64,000 bases of DNA. Source: Streptomyces noursei. Lineage in GTDB: Bacteria; Actinomycetota; Actinomycetes; Streptomycetales; Streptomycetaceae. The number at the start of each line of letters is the position of its first letter. Within the stretch, counting starts at the first letter, position 1. Position numbers and translations under genes: made by a program. Below, in pieces: positions 1 through 8,780 of this stretch. The stretch spans positions 115,353 through 179,352 of the forward strand of contig NZ_LWBU01000091.1 in assembly GCF_001646665.1 (NCBI RefSeq), given 5' to 3'. The notes under the pieces were generated by a model. The model saw only the letters and a program-made list of their open reading frames with translations. It searched no databases and was not told the origin of the DNA.

Positions 1-1
1 C

Positions 2-811
2 GCGGACGCGTACGAACGCCTGGCGGAGGTCTTCCCCGGGCTGCGCGTGCAGGAGCTGGCGGACGGCGAAGAGGCTCCGCGGGGCTCCGGCTGGGTCGGT
101 GCGGACGAGCTGGCGGCGGGGGGTGCGGCCCTGGACGCCTTCCTCTCCTGGGACGACGCGCAGGTGCTGCGGGACTACGGGCAGCAGGCGCGTCCCGACG
201 TCGTGGCCAGCTTCGGTCTGCACCGGTACGCCTGGCCGGCCTGCCTCCTGATCACCGTGCCGTGGTTCCTGCACCGCCGGGTGCCGCGTCTGCCGGTCGG
301 GGACGTGGCCTTCCAGCGGGCGCTGGGCCGGATGACGGTACGGGTGCGGGAGTTCGCCTGCCTTCCCGGCGACCCCGCCGCCGCCCTGCCCGGGGCGCTG
401 GTCGTGGCGGACGAGGAGGCGCTGCGCGGCGAGGTGCGGGCGGCCGTCGCCGAGCACCTGGGGCCCGTGCTGGAGGGCTTCGGGCCGCGGATGCGGCGCG
501 GCAAGCGGGCCCTGTGGGGAATGGCGACCGACGAGATCGTCGAGGGCCTGTGGTACGTCGGACACCTGCTGGGCGAGGAGCCCCGGGCCATGGCGGAGCT
601 GGGGCTGCTGCTGCCGGGGACGGGCACGGCGAAGCCGTACGTCGGCACGGCCGGCTTCCGCGAGCTGACGGGCCCGGACGGCGCACCGCTGCCGACCCGC
701 GACCGGGCGAGCTGCTGCCTCTTCTACACGCTGCGCCCGGAGGACACCTGTGTCACCTGTCCGCGTACCTGCGACGCCGACCGGGTCGCCAGGTTGAGCG
801 CATCCGCGTGA
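2..811 (+). CDS. FhuF-like (2Fe-2S) protein, 5' end outside window
   Basis: The reading frame is open to the left edge, so the first residues are missing; a GTG at 47 is only an internal codon in my reading. The C-terminus carries C-C-x10-C-x2-C (near residues 241-256 of the visible part), the 2Fe-2S motif of FhuF, which reduces iron in ferric siderophores in the cytoplasm. The remainder is the diverged body typical of the actinobacterial (2Fe-2S)-binding family. No siderophore genes are visible in the window, so the substrate is unknown. The stop TGA is followed by a short GC-rich spacer and then an unrelated membrane gene. Family confident; iron-reductase role inferred. Confidence 0.85.
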   Translation, partial: ADAYERLAEVFPGLRVQELADGEEAPRGSGWVGADELAAGGAALDAFLSWDDAQVLRDYGQQARPDVVASFGLHRYAWPACLLITVPWFLHRRVPRLPVGDVAFQRALGRMTVRVREFACLPGDPAAALPGALVVADEEALRGEVRAAVAEHLGPVLEGFGPRMRRGKRALWGMATDEIVEGLWYVGHLLGEEPRAMAELGLLLPGTGTAKPYVGTAGFRELTGPDGAPLPTRDRASCCLFYTLRPEDTCVTCPRTCDADRVARLSASA

Positions 812-1019
812 CCTCCGGCCGCAGTCCACGCCACCCTCACGGGTGACGTGAATCGAACACAACTCCCTTGCTGCACAAGGCCGTTCGAGAAGATCGCGGC
901 TATTCGCCCGCCCTGCGGCCCCGATGGCGTTCTCTTGCCCGGAAACCGCGTGGGGTCCCTCGCCGTTCGGCCACTATGGCGCCCGAACGCCCTACCGCGA
1001 GCGATGCAAGGGACACCGC

Positions 1020-2120
1020 ATGAGACTGACCGACATATCGCTGGACTGGCTGCTTCCGGGCGGCGTGATGCTGGTGGGAGTCCTGGTGGCGGTGGCGGTG
1101 GTGACGCGCGGCAGGCGCGTCGGCGACAAGGCCGCGGCCGACGACTCCTGGGAGCGCAGCGAGGAGCGCCGCCGCCGCAAGGAAGCGGTCTACGGCACCG
1201 CCTCCTACCTGCTGCTCTTCTGCTGCGCGGCCGTGGCCGCCGCGCTCTCCTTCCACGGCCTGGTCGGCTTCGGCCGGCAGAACCTGAACCTCTCGGGCGG
1301 CTGGGAGTACCTCGTCCCCTTCGGGCTCGACGGCGCCGCCATGTTCTGCTCGGTCCTCGCGGTGCGCGAGGCGAGCCACGGTGACGCGGCGCTCGGCTCC
1401 CGCCTGCTGGTGTGGACGTTCGCGGGCGCGGCCGCCTGGTTCAACTGGGTGCACGCGCCGCGCGGCCTCGGGCACGCGGGCGCCCCGCACTTCTTCGCGG
1501 GCATGTCGCTGTCGGCGGCGGTGCTCTTCGACCGGGCGCTGAAGCAGACCCGCCGGTCCGCGCTGCGGGAGCAGGGCCTGGTGCCCCGCCCGCTGCCGCA
1601 GATCCGGATCGTCCGGTGGCTGCGGGCCCCGCGCGAGACGTTCGGCGCCTGGTCGCTGATGCTGCTGGAGGGCGTACGCACCCTGGACGAGGCGGTCGAC
1701 GAGGTTCGCGAGGACCGGCGCCGCAAGGAGCAGGACAAGCAGCGGCAGCGCGAGCACCAGAAGATGGAGCGGGCGCGGCTGAAGGCGTTCAACCGCCAGC
1801 ACCGGGCCTGGGGCCCGGGGCGGGCCGGCCGCCAGGTCGACGTCCCGGCGATGACCGCCACCCAGGTGGACGTCCAGGCCGTGAACTCAGGCGGCTCCAT
1901 GGGCGGTTCCGCCCCCGCCGCCGTCGGAGCGTCCGTCGCGGAGCCCGCCATATCCGAGCGGGGACACCAGCCGCCGCGCTCCCGGCCCTCCCTCCAGGCC
2001 GTGCGGGGCAGTGACCCGCCCCGGACGGTCGACCTCACCGCCGAGGACGACACCCAGACACTGCCCCGGCTCGACTCGCTGGAGCGCAAACTCAAGGACC
2101 TGGAGCAGCAGTTCGGCTGA
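1020..2120 (+). CDS. DUF2637 (SpdB-like) membrane protein
   Basis: The 366-residue protein has about five hydrophobic segments (roughly residues 9-29, 62-82, 95-115, 125-145, 155-172), matching the DUF2637 family first seen as spread proteins (SpdB) of Streptomyces conjugative plasmids but also common as chromosomal genes. After the membrane part comes a very basic, Arg/Lys/Gln-rich stretch (about 225-260) likely to be coiled coil, a low-complexity linker, and a C-terminal amphipathic helix. The start at 1020 is preferred over an in-frame ATG at 924 because AAGGGA lies about 7 bases upstream and the hydrophobic segment begins soon after. No transfer (tra) or integrase genes are nearby, so plasmid origin is not supported here. 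Function unknown. Confidence 0.85.
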   Translation: MRLTDISLDWLLPGGVMLVGVLVAVAVVTRGRRVGDKAAADDSWERSEERRRRKEAVYGTASYLLLFCCAAVAAALSFHGLVGFGRQNLNLSGGWEYLVPFGLDGAAMFCSVLAVREASHGDAALGSRLLVWTFAGAAAWFNWVHAPRGLGHAGAPHFFAGMSLSAAVLFDRALKQTRRSALREQGLVPRPLPQIRIVRWLRAPRETFGAWSLMLLEGVRTLDEAVDEVREDRRRKEQDKQRQREHQKMERARLKAFNRQHRAWGPGRAGRQVDVPAMTATQVDVQAVNSGGSMGGSAPAAVGASVAEPAISERGHQPPRSRPSLQAVRGSDPPRTVDLTAEDDTQTLPRLDSLERKLKDLEQQFG

Positions 2121-2164
2121 CCGGTCCTGAACGGGGGCGGGTCCGCCGGTCGGGCGGGCCCTCC

Positions 2165-2650
2165 CTACGCCCCGGCGGGCGCGGTCGTGCCGCCGGACAG
2201 TTCGAACCAGACGACCTTGCCCACCCCGTGCGTGAGCACTCCCCACGCGTCGGCGAGCGCCTGCACCAGGACGAGGCCCCGGCCGTGCGTCCCGTCGTCG
2301 ACCGCGGGGGCGTACGGGGTCGGCAGGTCGGTGGCGAAGTCCCGTACCTCCACGCGGAGCGTCCTCGGGGTCATGGTCGCCGTGATCACCGCGCCGTGCT
2401 CGGTGTGTATCAGCGCGTTGGTGACCAGCTCGCTGGTCAGCAGCTCGGCGACGTCCGGCACGCCCGGCCCGCCCCAGTGCCGCAGCAGCTCGCGCAGGGC
2501 GCGCCGCACCTCCGGTACCGCCGACAGGTCCGCGCTCGCCACGTGGCGGCGCCACTGCACCGACCGGCCGTGCCGCTCCGCCCCGGGTACCAGCCCGTCG
2601 GTGACGGATCCAGCCCCTCCATGACGTCCCATCATCTCCCCCACCCGCAC
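2165..2650 (-). CDS. RsbW-like ATP-binding protein (anti-sigma-type kinase fold)
   Basis: The 161-residue protein has the HATPase_c fold found in RsbW/SpoIIAB anti-sigma kinases. Visible are the N-box ELVTNALIHTE (near residue 70) and a G-box ending DDGTHGRGLVLVQALADAWGV (about 118-137). Streptomyces encode dozens of such orphan proteins, whose partners are usually anti-anti-sigma factors or PP2C phosphatases encoded elsewhere. No sigma or antagonist gene is adjacent. The first 20 residues are poorly conserved in type, and internal ATGs (for example residue 6 or 7) could be the real start. Biological target cannot be inferred. Confidence 0.85.
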   Translation of the reverse strand: MRVGEMMGRHGGAGSVTDGLVPGAERHGRSVQWRRHVASADLSAVPEVRRALRELLRHWGGPGVPDVAELLTSELVTNALIHTEHGAVITATMTPRTLRVEVRDFATDLPTPYAPAVDDGTHGRGLVLVQALADAWGVLTHGVGKVVWFELSGGTTAPAGA

Positions 2651-2969
2651 GTCGTCGGCCCTTCCCCTCGAACAGGTTCACGGGATGCATGCCCCCGCCT
2701 ACACGCCGTCACGCCTGGGATCGGACGGTCCGGGGGGCGCCCGGGGGGCGCATCGGGGTAAGTCCCCGTCAGGCCGCGCGGAGCGGAGATCGACCGGTGC
2801 GCGGCCGCGGGAGGAACCGCGGCGTCCGGCGGGCGTCACGCGCGGTACGGCCGCGCACGACGGGCCGTGCGCCAGTCCGTGCGCCCCGCGCGGCACCCGG
2901 CCGCCCCCGGAACCGTGAGGGAGTTCCCCGGCATGGACGACTCGCGTCCGCCCGCGGCTCGGCCGTGCG
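2651..2969. other. Intergenic region without a convincing gene
   Basis: About 320 bases separate the start of the ATP-binding gene from the stop of the hydrolase gene, both on the minus strand. Open frames here lack the codon bias of the neighbours and have no recognisable product. An imperfect inverted repeat GGAAC...GTTCC near 2910-2928 could act as a weak terminator for the hydrolase transcript. I see nothing else. Confidence 0.5.
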
Positions 2970-4412
2970 TCACGGGTGGTGGACGCCGAGGTCGCCGTAG
3001 GCCGACAGAACGTCGGCCAGGGGGCCCGGTTCGCCCCGGAGCGTGGAGTCCAGGAAGGCGCGAGTGGTTGCGGCGACGACGCGCGGGCTCTCCGTACGGC
3101 CCAGGGATCCGACCATGGAGGGCACAGGCGGCAGGTAGAGGGGGGCGTCCATGAAAGTGAGATGCGCGGCGCCGGGAACGGTCAGCCGGTAGCTCGTCGC
3201 GGTGCTCAGTTCGAGAACCTTGGTGAGGCGCGGCAGGTAGCGCGGGTCGGTCTCCGGGGTGACGGCCTGGGTGAGCCCGAGCACCGGCTGGGGGTAGGAG
3301 GTCGGTCCGGGGTCGCGGGGATAGCCGTCCAGATCGATGACGGCGGCGAACCGGCGGTCCTGTCGGGCTGCTTGCAGGGCGGCGGCGCCGCCAAGGGAGT
3401 GACCGGTCACCGCGACCCGGCCGGTGTCCAGACGCCCGGTCAGCGGGCCGGGGATCTCGCCCCGGTCCAGGCGGCCCAGTTGGGTCAGGCCGAAACTCAG
3501 GTCCGCGGCCCGGATCCTCGTCGTTTCCACGGCCCGCCGGTCGTCTTCGTCGTCGTTGCCGGTGGGAGTGATCCTCGTGTTGATCGTCCGGCCGTCGGCG
3601 AGGACGACCGCGGCGGAGTCGTACGGGTGGTCGAAAGCGACGACCGCATAGCCGTGGCTGGCCAGTTCCTCCGCCCAGGCGGTGTTCTGGGTGCGCACTC
3701 CTCCGAGCCCGGGCGAGAACAGGACGACCGGGAACCGTCCGCCCCCGTCGGCCACCGGGGCGTCGAAGACCGCGTGGCTGTGGGCGCGCGGGACGCCGTC
3801 GACGAGGAAGCCGGGCAGACCGGTGTAGCGCGCGAGGGCGTCGGAGACGATGCGCGCCTCGCTCTGTGTGCGTCCGAGGTACTGGGCACGCTGCGCGCCT
3901 GCGGGGCTCCTCTTCGCGGGATACCAGAGCTGGACCACGACCGTGCGCCGGTCCCGAGGGTCCGAGGTGGCGGTCTCGTGACGGAGTGGGTCCGTCCACT
4001 GCACCACGCGGGTGCCGACCGCGAAGTCGCCCGACGGCGCGGGGAACACGGGTACGGGAAAGGCCCAGGCGGCCACCGGGCTCATGGCGATCAGGCCGAG
4101 GCAGGCCACCGACCCCGGCAACGCCAGCCACCACCGCGCCCGCCGCGCCGGGCGTCCGCCGCGGTGGCGCAGCAGTGGGGACAGGGCGAACGGCAGCGCG
4201 AAGGCAGCGCCTGCCAGCACCGGCAGCATCTGCCACCTGAGCCCCACCACGCTCAGCACGATCGCGGACAGGGTGAAGAGCGTCACCGCCGCGATCGTGA
4301 CACGTGGACGGGCGGCGGGGGCCGTCCAGCGCGCCCCCACGATCACTGTGGCACCCAGCAGGACAAGGCATTCCGGGGGAGACATGTGCAGCCCCGTGAT
4401 GATCTCGGTCAC
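2970..4412 (-). CDS. Membrane-anchored alpha/beta hydrolase (PAF-acetylhydrolase/lipase-like)
   Basis: The 480-residue protein starts with four hydrophobic segments (within about residues 1-125) and continues into a hydrolase domain of the platelet-activating-factor acetylhydrolase/dienelactone-hydrolase type. The nucleophile elbow GHSLGG is clear, preceded by the oxyanion region FSPGLGG and a HGY-VVAFDHPYDS strand; the catalytic His is probably in the GAAHLTFMD segment. The frame is open far upstream to 4928, but GTG at 4412 is chosen because GAGGATGGCGAG precedes it and upstream codons lack coding bias. It most likely acts at the membrane surface on ester or lipid substrates. It stands alone in its transcription unit. 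Confidence 0.85.
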   Translation of the reverse strand: MTEIITGLHMSPPECLVLLGATVIVGARWTAPAARPRVTIAAVTLFTLSAIVLSVVGLRWQMLPVLAGAAFALPFALSPLLRHRGGRPARRARWWLALPGSVACLGLIAMSPVAAWAFPVPVFPAPSGDFAVGTRVVQWTDPLRHETATSDPRDRRTVVVQLWYPAKRSPAGAQRAQYLGRTQSEARIVSDALARYTGLPGFLVDGVPRAHSHAVFDAPVADGGGRFPVVLFSPGLGGVRTQNTAWAEELASHGYAVVAFDHPYDSAAVVLADGRTINTRITPTGNDDEDDRRAVETTRIRAADLSFGLTQLGRLDRGEIPGPLTGRLDTGRVAVTGHSLGGAAALQAARQDRRFAAVIDLDGYPRDPGPTSYPQPVLGLTQAVTPETDPRYLPRLTKVLELSTATSYRLTVPGAAHLTFMDAPLYLPPVPSMVGSLGRTESPRVVAATTRAFLDSTLRGEPGPLADVLSAYGDLGVHHP

Positions 4413-4510
4413 CTCGCCATCCTCGGGGCAGGCCACCCGTGGCACATCGGCCCCCGGTCGCCATCGTGTGCGACCGGAGTCGCATTCGCGCACGCCGGGC
4501 AGCGGCCCGC

Positions 4511-4551
4511 GTGCGACCGCGGCAGGAGCCGAGCTCCTCCTGCGGTCGCAC
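4511..4551. repeat. Long inverted repeat (hairpin)
   Basis: GTGCGACCGC at 4511-4520 pairs with GCGGTCGCAC at 4542-4551, and the stem continues with AGGAG/CTCCT after a 3-base bulge. A further partial copy, GCTGCGGTCGCG, follows at once. It could fold in either strand. There is no adjacent gene end close enough to make it an obvious terminator. Confidence 0.7.
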
Positions 4552-4787
4552 CTCGCTGCGGTCGCGGACACCGGACCTCCGCCCCGCGGGCTCGCGGCCC
4601 CACCGTGACAGGACACCCGTGGCACAGTCCGCGGCGGCGGCCTGCGGGTGCTCCGGGGCTGGTCGCGGTCGGCGACGCCCCGGCGCCGCGAGACGGACCG
4701 GTCGCCGGCCTGTTCGGTCGGGCCGGGGCGCTTCTTTTGGATCGGGCCGGACAGGGGAGCGGGGTCTGGTGCGGGCGGATGCACGGC

Positions 4788-4848
4788 GGAGGTGGGGTCC
4801 CCCCCGGCCGAAGGCAGGCGGAGGCTCACTGCGGTGGGGGCACCTCCC
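4788..4848. repeat. Streptomyces-type dispersed palindrome
   Basis: GGAGGTG at 4788-4794 pairs with CACCTCC at 4841-4847, with a C-rich run and a G-rich run extending the stem inside. The C-run/G-run hairpin with GGAGGTG...CACCTCC ends resembles a short palindromic element I recall as scattered through intergenic regions of many Streptomyces genomes. It has no coding capacity. Confidence 0.6.
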
Positions 4849-4945
4849 GTGCCCGGAGGGCTACGGGGGGCAGTGGCGACCGACGGCAACGCCGCAGACG
4901 CGCGTGCCGGGGCACGCGAGCCCGGCAAGATCCGATGGAAGCGCC

Positions 4946-5569
4946 CTAGGTGTGATCGGGATCGGGTTCGTCGTGGATGGTCAGGGTTCCCGCGAGGTCG
5001 AGTTCGCCGGCGGTGCCGTGTGCCCCTGCGCGGACGAGGAGCACCGCACCGAGCGCGGTGCTCCAGAACGTCCTGGCTTCCACGCCGAGCGGTCGGCGGG
5101 TCTTCCAGCCGCGACTGTCGATGAGCCGGCCCACGAAGCGCTCGGACTGCCGGAACAGCAGCTGGAGGTGCTGGTCGACCACGGGGGCGAGTTCGGGCCT
5201 GGAGATCCCGGCGGCGAGTGCTCGCGTGACCGACGGAAGCGAGGGCATGGCCAGTACGGCGCGGGCGATGTTGCGCCGGAACGCCGCCGCATCGGGGGCC
5301 TGGCGGCCGATGCGCTCAATGCGTCGCGCATCGTGCAGCAGGCCGAGGAAGGCGGCGCGCACGAGGAGCGCGTCCTTGGAGCCGAAGTAGTACGTGACCT
5401 GATTGGGGAAGGCGCCTGCCGCGTCGGCGATCTCCGCGACGCTCACCTCGGCGCCGGGCCGTTCCCTGCACAGCCGTGCGGCCGCCTCGATGAGCCGGTG
5501 CCGCGTCGCGCGGCCGCGGTCACGCGACCGGGGCGACGTCGCACGGGCTTCGGTTCGCGTCTTCTCCAC
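4946..5569 (-). CDS. TetR-family regulator (likely autoregulated, controls adjacent ketosynthase)
   Basis: The 207-residue protein has an N-terminal TetR helix-turn-helix (about residues 20-66: RHRLIEAAARL...EVSVAEIADAAG...NQVTYYFGSKDAL), slightly longer than average before it because of a basic tail. The C-terminal ligand domain (about 80-200) is not assignable to a ligand. The gene is divergent from a beta-ketoacyl synthase gene, and the 65 bases between the two starts contain two copies of TTGTATNNNATACAA, a strong sign that this protein represses both genes. Ligand is probably related to the ketosynthase substrate or product, by inference only. Confidence 0.9.
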   Translation of the reverse strand: MEKTRTEARATSPRSRDRGRATRHRLIEAAARLCRERPGAEVSVAEIADAAGAFPNQVTYYFGSKDALLVRAAFLGLLHDARRIERIGRQAPDAAAFRRNIARAVLAMPSLPSVTRALAAGISRPELAPVVDQHLQLLFRQSERFVGRLIDSRGWKTRRPLGVEARTFWSTALGAVLLVRAGAHGTAGELDLAGTLTIHDEPDPDHT

Positions 5570-5576
5570 ACCGCGA

Positions 5577-5591
5577 TTGTATGTGATACAA
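5577..5591. promoter_or_regulatory. Operator 1, TTGTATGTGATACAA
   Basis: A perfect 6-3-6 inverted repeat begins 8 bases upstream of the TetR gene start. The arms are identical to those of the second copy 28 bases to the right. Size and position fit a TetR dimer site. Confidence 0.85.
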
Positions 5592-5604
5592 CAAAGGCGT
5601 TCAC

Positions 5605-5619
5605 TTGTATCGCATACAA
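5605..5619. promoter_or_regulatory. Operator 2, TTGTATCGCATACAA
   Basis: The second perfect 6-3-6 inverted repeat shares both arms with operator 1 and differs only in the spacer (CGC versus GTG). It ends 15 bases before the ATG of the ketosynthase gene, where a bound repressor would block transcription initiation or early elongation. Confidence 0.85.
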
Positions 5620-5634
5620 GAAAGTTTGAGGCGC

Positions 5635-6897
5635 ATGCACCGGACTGAAGTCGTCGTGACCGGACTCGGCGCGATCACACCGCTCGGCGCGGACGTCGCG
5701 TCCACCTGGGCCGCCCTGCTCGCCGGGGAATCCGGCATCCGCGGCGGCGTCCCGCACGGCCACGCGGACGCCGGCCTTCCCGACACCGCCGCGGGGACGA
5801 TGGCGGTCGATCCCGCGGAGTTGCTGCCGCCGGTGCGGGCCAGGCGGCTCGACCGCTCACAGCAGGCCGCTCTGGTCGCGGCCGCCGAGGCCTGGGCCGA
5901 CGCGGGGGCCCCGGAGGTGGATCCCGACCGGCTCGCGTCGGCGATCGGCACCGGCATCGGGGGCGTACAGACGCTGTTGAAGGAAGACGACGTTCTGGAG
6001 GCGTCCGGGACGCGGCGCGTCTCGCCCCGTACGGTCCCGATGCTCATGCCCAATGCGGCGGCGGCGCTGATAAGCATCGAATACGGCGCCCGGGCCGGCG
6101 CCTACACGCCCGTATCGGCGTGCTCCTCCGGTGCGGAGGCGATCGCCCTGGGGGCCAGGCTCATCCGTGCCGGCGAGGCGGACGTGGTGATCGCGGGCGG
6201 GACCGAGGCCGCGATCGCCCCGATCACCGTCGCCGGCTTCGCCCAGGCGAAGGCACTGTCACGGCATACGGCCGACCCCGCATCCGCGTCCCGGCCGTTC
6301 GCCGCGGACCGCGGCGGATTCGTCCTCAGCGAAGGCGCGGCCGTCATGGTGCTGGAAAGCGCCGAGCACGCCGGCGCCCGGGGCGCGCACGTCCACGCGG
6401 TCCTCGCCGGGGCCGGCATCGCCGCCGACGCCCACCACATCACGGCGCCCGCAGCCGACGGCTCCGGTCAGATCTCGGCCATGCGCAAGGCCCTCGCGCA
6501 GGCCGGTCTGGCCCCCGAGCAGATCAGCCACATCAACGCCCACGCCACCGGGACTCCGGTCGGCGACGTCGCCGAGGCACACGCGATCGGGGAAGTCTTC
6601 GGCCGCGCCACCGTGACGGCCCCCAAGGCGGCGCTCGGTCATCTCTTCGGCGCCGCCGGCGCGATCGAAGCACTCGTCGCCGTCCTCAGTGTCGAGCACG
6701 GCGTCATCCCGCCGACCCGTAACCTCACCGCGGCCGGCGTCGATCCCGGCATCGACCTCGATGTCGTCGCGGAGCGACGGGACGTCCCCCAGCATGCCGT
6801 GCTCAGCAACTCCTTCGGCTTCGGCGGGCAGAACGTCTCACTCATCGTCACCGGTGCACGGCACCACACCTCCCCCACGACCCCGACGACACCCTGA
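5635..6897 (+). CDS. Beta-ketoacyl-ACP synthase (KAS II/FabF-type)
   Basis: The 420-residue protein is a complete thiolase-fold condensing enzyme. The Cys-His-His triad is visible: Cys163 in SACSSG, His303 in NAHATGT and His336 in GHLFGAAG, with the conserved Lys331 before it. It should condense malonyl-ACP with an acyl starter. It is not next to an ACP, ketoreductase or malonyl transferase, so it is a stand-alone enzyme rather than part of the main fab operon or a polyketide cluster. NAHATGT replaces the more usual NAHGT/S, a mild divergence. ATG at 5635 with GAGG 7 bases upstream is preferred to upstream codons inside operator 2. Expression is probably controlled by the divergent TetR protein. 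Confidence 0.93.
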   Translation: MHRTEVVVTGLGAITPLGADVASTWAALLAGESGIRGGVPHGHADAGLPDTAAGTMAVDPAELLPPVRARRLDRSQQAALVAAAEAWADAGAPEVDPDRLASAIGTGIGGVQTLLKEDDVLEASGTRRVSPRTVPMLMPNAAAALISIEYGARAGAYTPVSACSSGAEAIALGARLIRAGEADVVIAGGTEAAIAPITVAGFAQAKALSRHTADPASASRPFAADRGGFVLSEGAAVMVLESAEHAGARGAHVHAVLAGAGIAADAHHITAPAADGSGQISAMRKALAQAGLAPEQISHINAHATGTPVGDVAEAHAIGEVFGRATVTAPKAALGHLFGAAGAIEALVAVLSVEHGVIPPTRNLTAAGVDPGIDLDVVAERRDVPQHAVLSNSFGFGGQNVSLIVTGARHHTSPTTPTTP

Positions 6898-7010
6898 CCG
6901 ACGCCGACGCCCGCGGCCCGGCGGTGCGCCGACCGGGCACGCCCCATGGGTGGTCGTCCCCCACTCCGGGTCCGGCCGTCCCCGGGGCGGAGCGGCGCCG
7001 GCGCCCGACG

Positions 7011-8753
7011 TCAGGGGCGGGGGACGTTGCGCAGGTTGGAGCGGGCCATCTGGAGCATCCGGCCCACTCCCCCGTCCAGCACGATCTTGCTGGCGGACAG
7101 GGCGAAGCCGGTCACCATCTCCGACTTGATCTTCGGGGGGATGGACAGGGCGTTGGGGTCGGTGACCACGTCGACGAGCGCCGGACCCTTGTGCCGGAAG
7201 GCGTCCTTGAACGCGCCGGCCAGGTCCTTCGGCTTCTCCACCCGGACGCCGTACGCACCGGCGGCGCGGGCGATCGCCGCGAAGTCCGGGTTGAGGTTGG
7301 TGGTGCCGTACGACGGCAGGCCCGCCACCAGCATCTCCAGCTCGACCATGCCCAGCGACGAATTGTCGAACAGCACGACCTTCACCGGCAGGTCGTGCTG
7401 GACCAGACTGAGGAAGTCGCCCATCAGCATGGAGAACCCGCCGTCGCCGGACATGGAGACGACCTGCCGCCGGCGGTCGGTGAACTGCGCGCCGATCGCC
7501 TGCGGCAGGGCGTTGGCCATCGAGCCGTGGCTGAAGGAACCGATGATCCGGCGCCGCCCGTTGGGGGTGAGGTAGCGGGCCGCCCACACGTTGCACATCC
7601 CGGTGTCCACGGTGAAGACCGCGTCGTCGTCGGCGATCTCGTCGAGGACGGACGCCACGTACTCGGGGTGGATCGGCCGGTGCTTCTCCACCTTCCGGGT
7701 GTACGCCCTGACGACCCCCTCCAGCGCGTCGGCGTGCTTCTTGAGCATCTTGTCGAGGAACCTGCGGTCCGTCTTCGGCCGCACCCGGGGGATGAGGCAG
7801 CGCAGAGTCTCGCGCACGTCGCCCCAGACCGCGAGGTCGAGCTTGGAGCGGCGGCCGAGGTGCTCGGGCCGCACGTCCACCTGGACGATCTTCACGTCGT
7901 CGGGCAGGAAGGCGTTGTACGGGAAGTCGGTGCCCAGCAGGATCAGCAGGTCGCACTCGTGCGTGGCCTCGTAGGCGGCGCCGTAGCCGAGGAGTCCGCT
8001 CATCCCCACGTCGTAGGGGTTGTCGTACTGGATCCACTCCTTGCCGCGCAGCGCGTGCCCGACGGGCGACTTGATCCGCTCCGCGAACTGCATCACCTCC
8101 GCGTGGGCGCCCTTCGTGCCGCTGCCGCAGAACAGCGTGACCCGGTCCGCGTCGTCGATGAGCCGGACCAGGGCGTCGATCTCCGCGTCACCGGGGCGGA
8201 CGGTGGGGCGCGAGGTGACCAGCGCGTGCTCCACCGCCTTCTCCGGGGCCGGCTCGGAGGCGATGTCGCCGGGCAGGGCCACCACGCTCACGCCGCCGCG
8301 CCCGACGGCGTGCTGGATGGCCGTCTGGAGCAGCCGGGGCATCTGCTTGGGGCTGGAGATCAGTTCGCTGTAGTGGCTGCACTCCTGGAACAGCCGGTCG
8401 GGGTGGGTCTCCTGGAAGTAGCCGAGCCCGATCTCGCCGGAGGGGATGTGGGAGGCGAGGGCCAGCACGGGGGCCATCGAGCGGTGCGCGTCGTAGAGAC
8501 CGTTGATGAGGTGGAGGTTCCCGGGTCCGCAGGAGCCGGCGCAGGCGGCGAGGCCGCCGGTGATCTGCGCCTCGGCGCCGGCCGCGAACGCGGCGGTCTC
8601 CTCGTGCCGGACCTGGATCCAGTCGATGCCGCGGGTACGGCGGATGGCGTCGACGACGGGGTTCAGGCTGTCGCCGACGACCCCGTACAGCCGTTGCACA
8701 CCGGCGCGGACCAGGATGTCGACGAACTGTTCTGCCACATTCTGTTTGGCCAT
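7011..8753 (-). CDS. poxB: Thiamine-pyrophosphate enzyme, pyruvate dehydrogenase (quinone)/PoxB type
   Basis: The 580-residue protein has the three domains of the acetolactate synthase/pyruvate oxidase family. The N-terminal pyrimidine-binding domain contains the conserved HEE (RHEETAAFAAGA, about residue 50) and GSCGPGNLHLINGLYDA; the central domain follows; the C-terminal domain has the TPP-Mg motif GDGGFSMLMGD...LFDNSSLG. Sequence character is that of PoxB-like enzymes that oxidise pyruvate to acetate and CO2, passing electrons to quinone at the membrane. Whether the C-terminal membrane-binding helix of E. coli PoxB is conserved is not obvious. It lies 27 bases downstream of the PP2C-like gene on the same strand, so the two may be cotranscribed. 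Confidence 0.9.
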   Translation of the reverse strand: MAKQNVAEQFVDILVRAGVQRLYGVVGDSLNPVVDAIRRTRGIDWIQVRHEETAAFAAGAEAQITGGLAACAGSCGPGNLHLINGLYDAHRSMAPVLALASHIPSGEIGLGYFQETHPDRLFQECSHYSELISSPKQMPRLLQTAIQHAVGRGGVSVVALPGDIASEPAPEKAVEHALVTSRPTVRPGDAEIDALVRLIDDADRVTLFCGSGTKGAHAEVMQFAERIKSPVGHALRGKEWIQYDNPYDVGMSGLLGYGAAYEATHECDLLILLGTDFPYNAFLPDDVKIVQVDVRPEHLGRRSKLDLAVWGDVRETLRCLIPRVRPKTDRRFLDKMLKKHADALEGVVRAYTRKVEKHRPIHPEYVASVLDEIADDDAVFTVDTGMCNVWAARYLTPNGRRRIIGSFSHGSMANALPQAIGAQFTDRRRQVVSMSGDGGFSMLMGDFLSLVQHDLPVKVVLFDNSSLGMVELEMLVAGLPSYGTTNLNPDFAAIARAAGAYGVRVEKPKDLAGAFKDAFRHKGPALVDVVTDPNALSIPPKIKSEMVTGFALSASKIVLDGGVGRMLQMARSNLRNVPRP

Positions 8754-8780
8754 GCGTCCATCAAGTCACGGTGTCCGCGA

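Larger units (their letters stand above)
4413..4945. other. 533-base region with hairpins, no gene
   Basis: No reading frame here has neighbour-like codon use or a recognisable product. The stretch holds two long palindromes (4511-4551 and 4788-4848, listed separately) and a near-duplicate ACCCGTGGCACA at about 4435 and 4614. It lies between the start of the hydrolase gene and the stop of the TetR gene, so it must contain the hydrolase promoter, which I cannot place. Confidence 0.6.

Noticed and set aside
1020..2120. Integrated conjugative plasmid suggested by the SpdB-like protein
   Set aside because: No integrase, rep, tra, attachment-site repeat or tRNA gene is nearby; DUF2637 genes are common chromosomal genes.
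4946..5569. Alternative plus-strand coding over the TetR gene
   Set aside because: The TetR helix-turn-helix on the minus strand is clear and the plus-strand frames have no motif.
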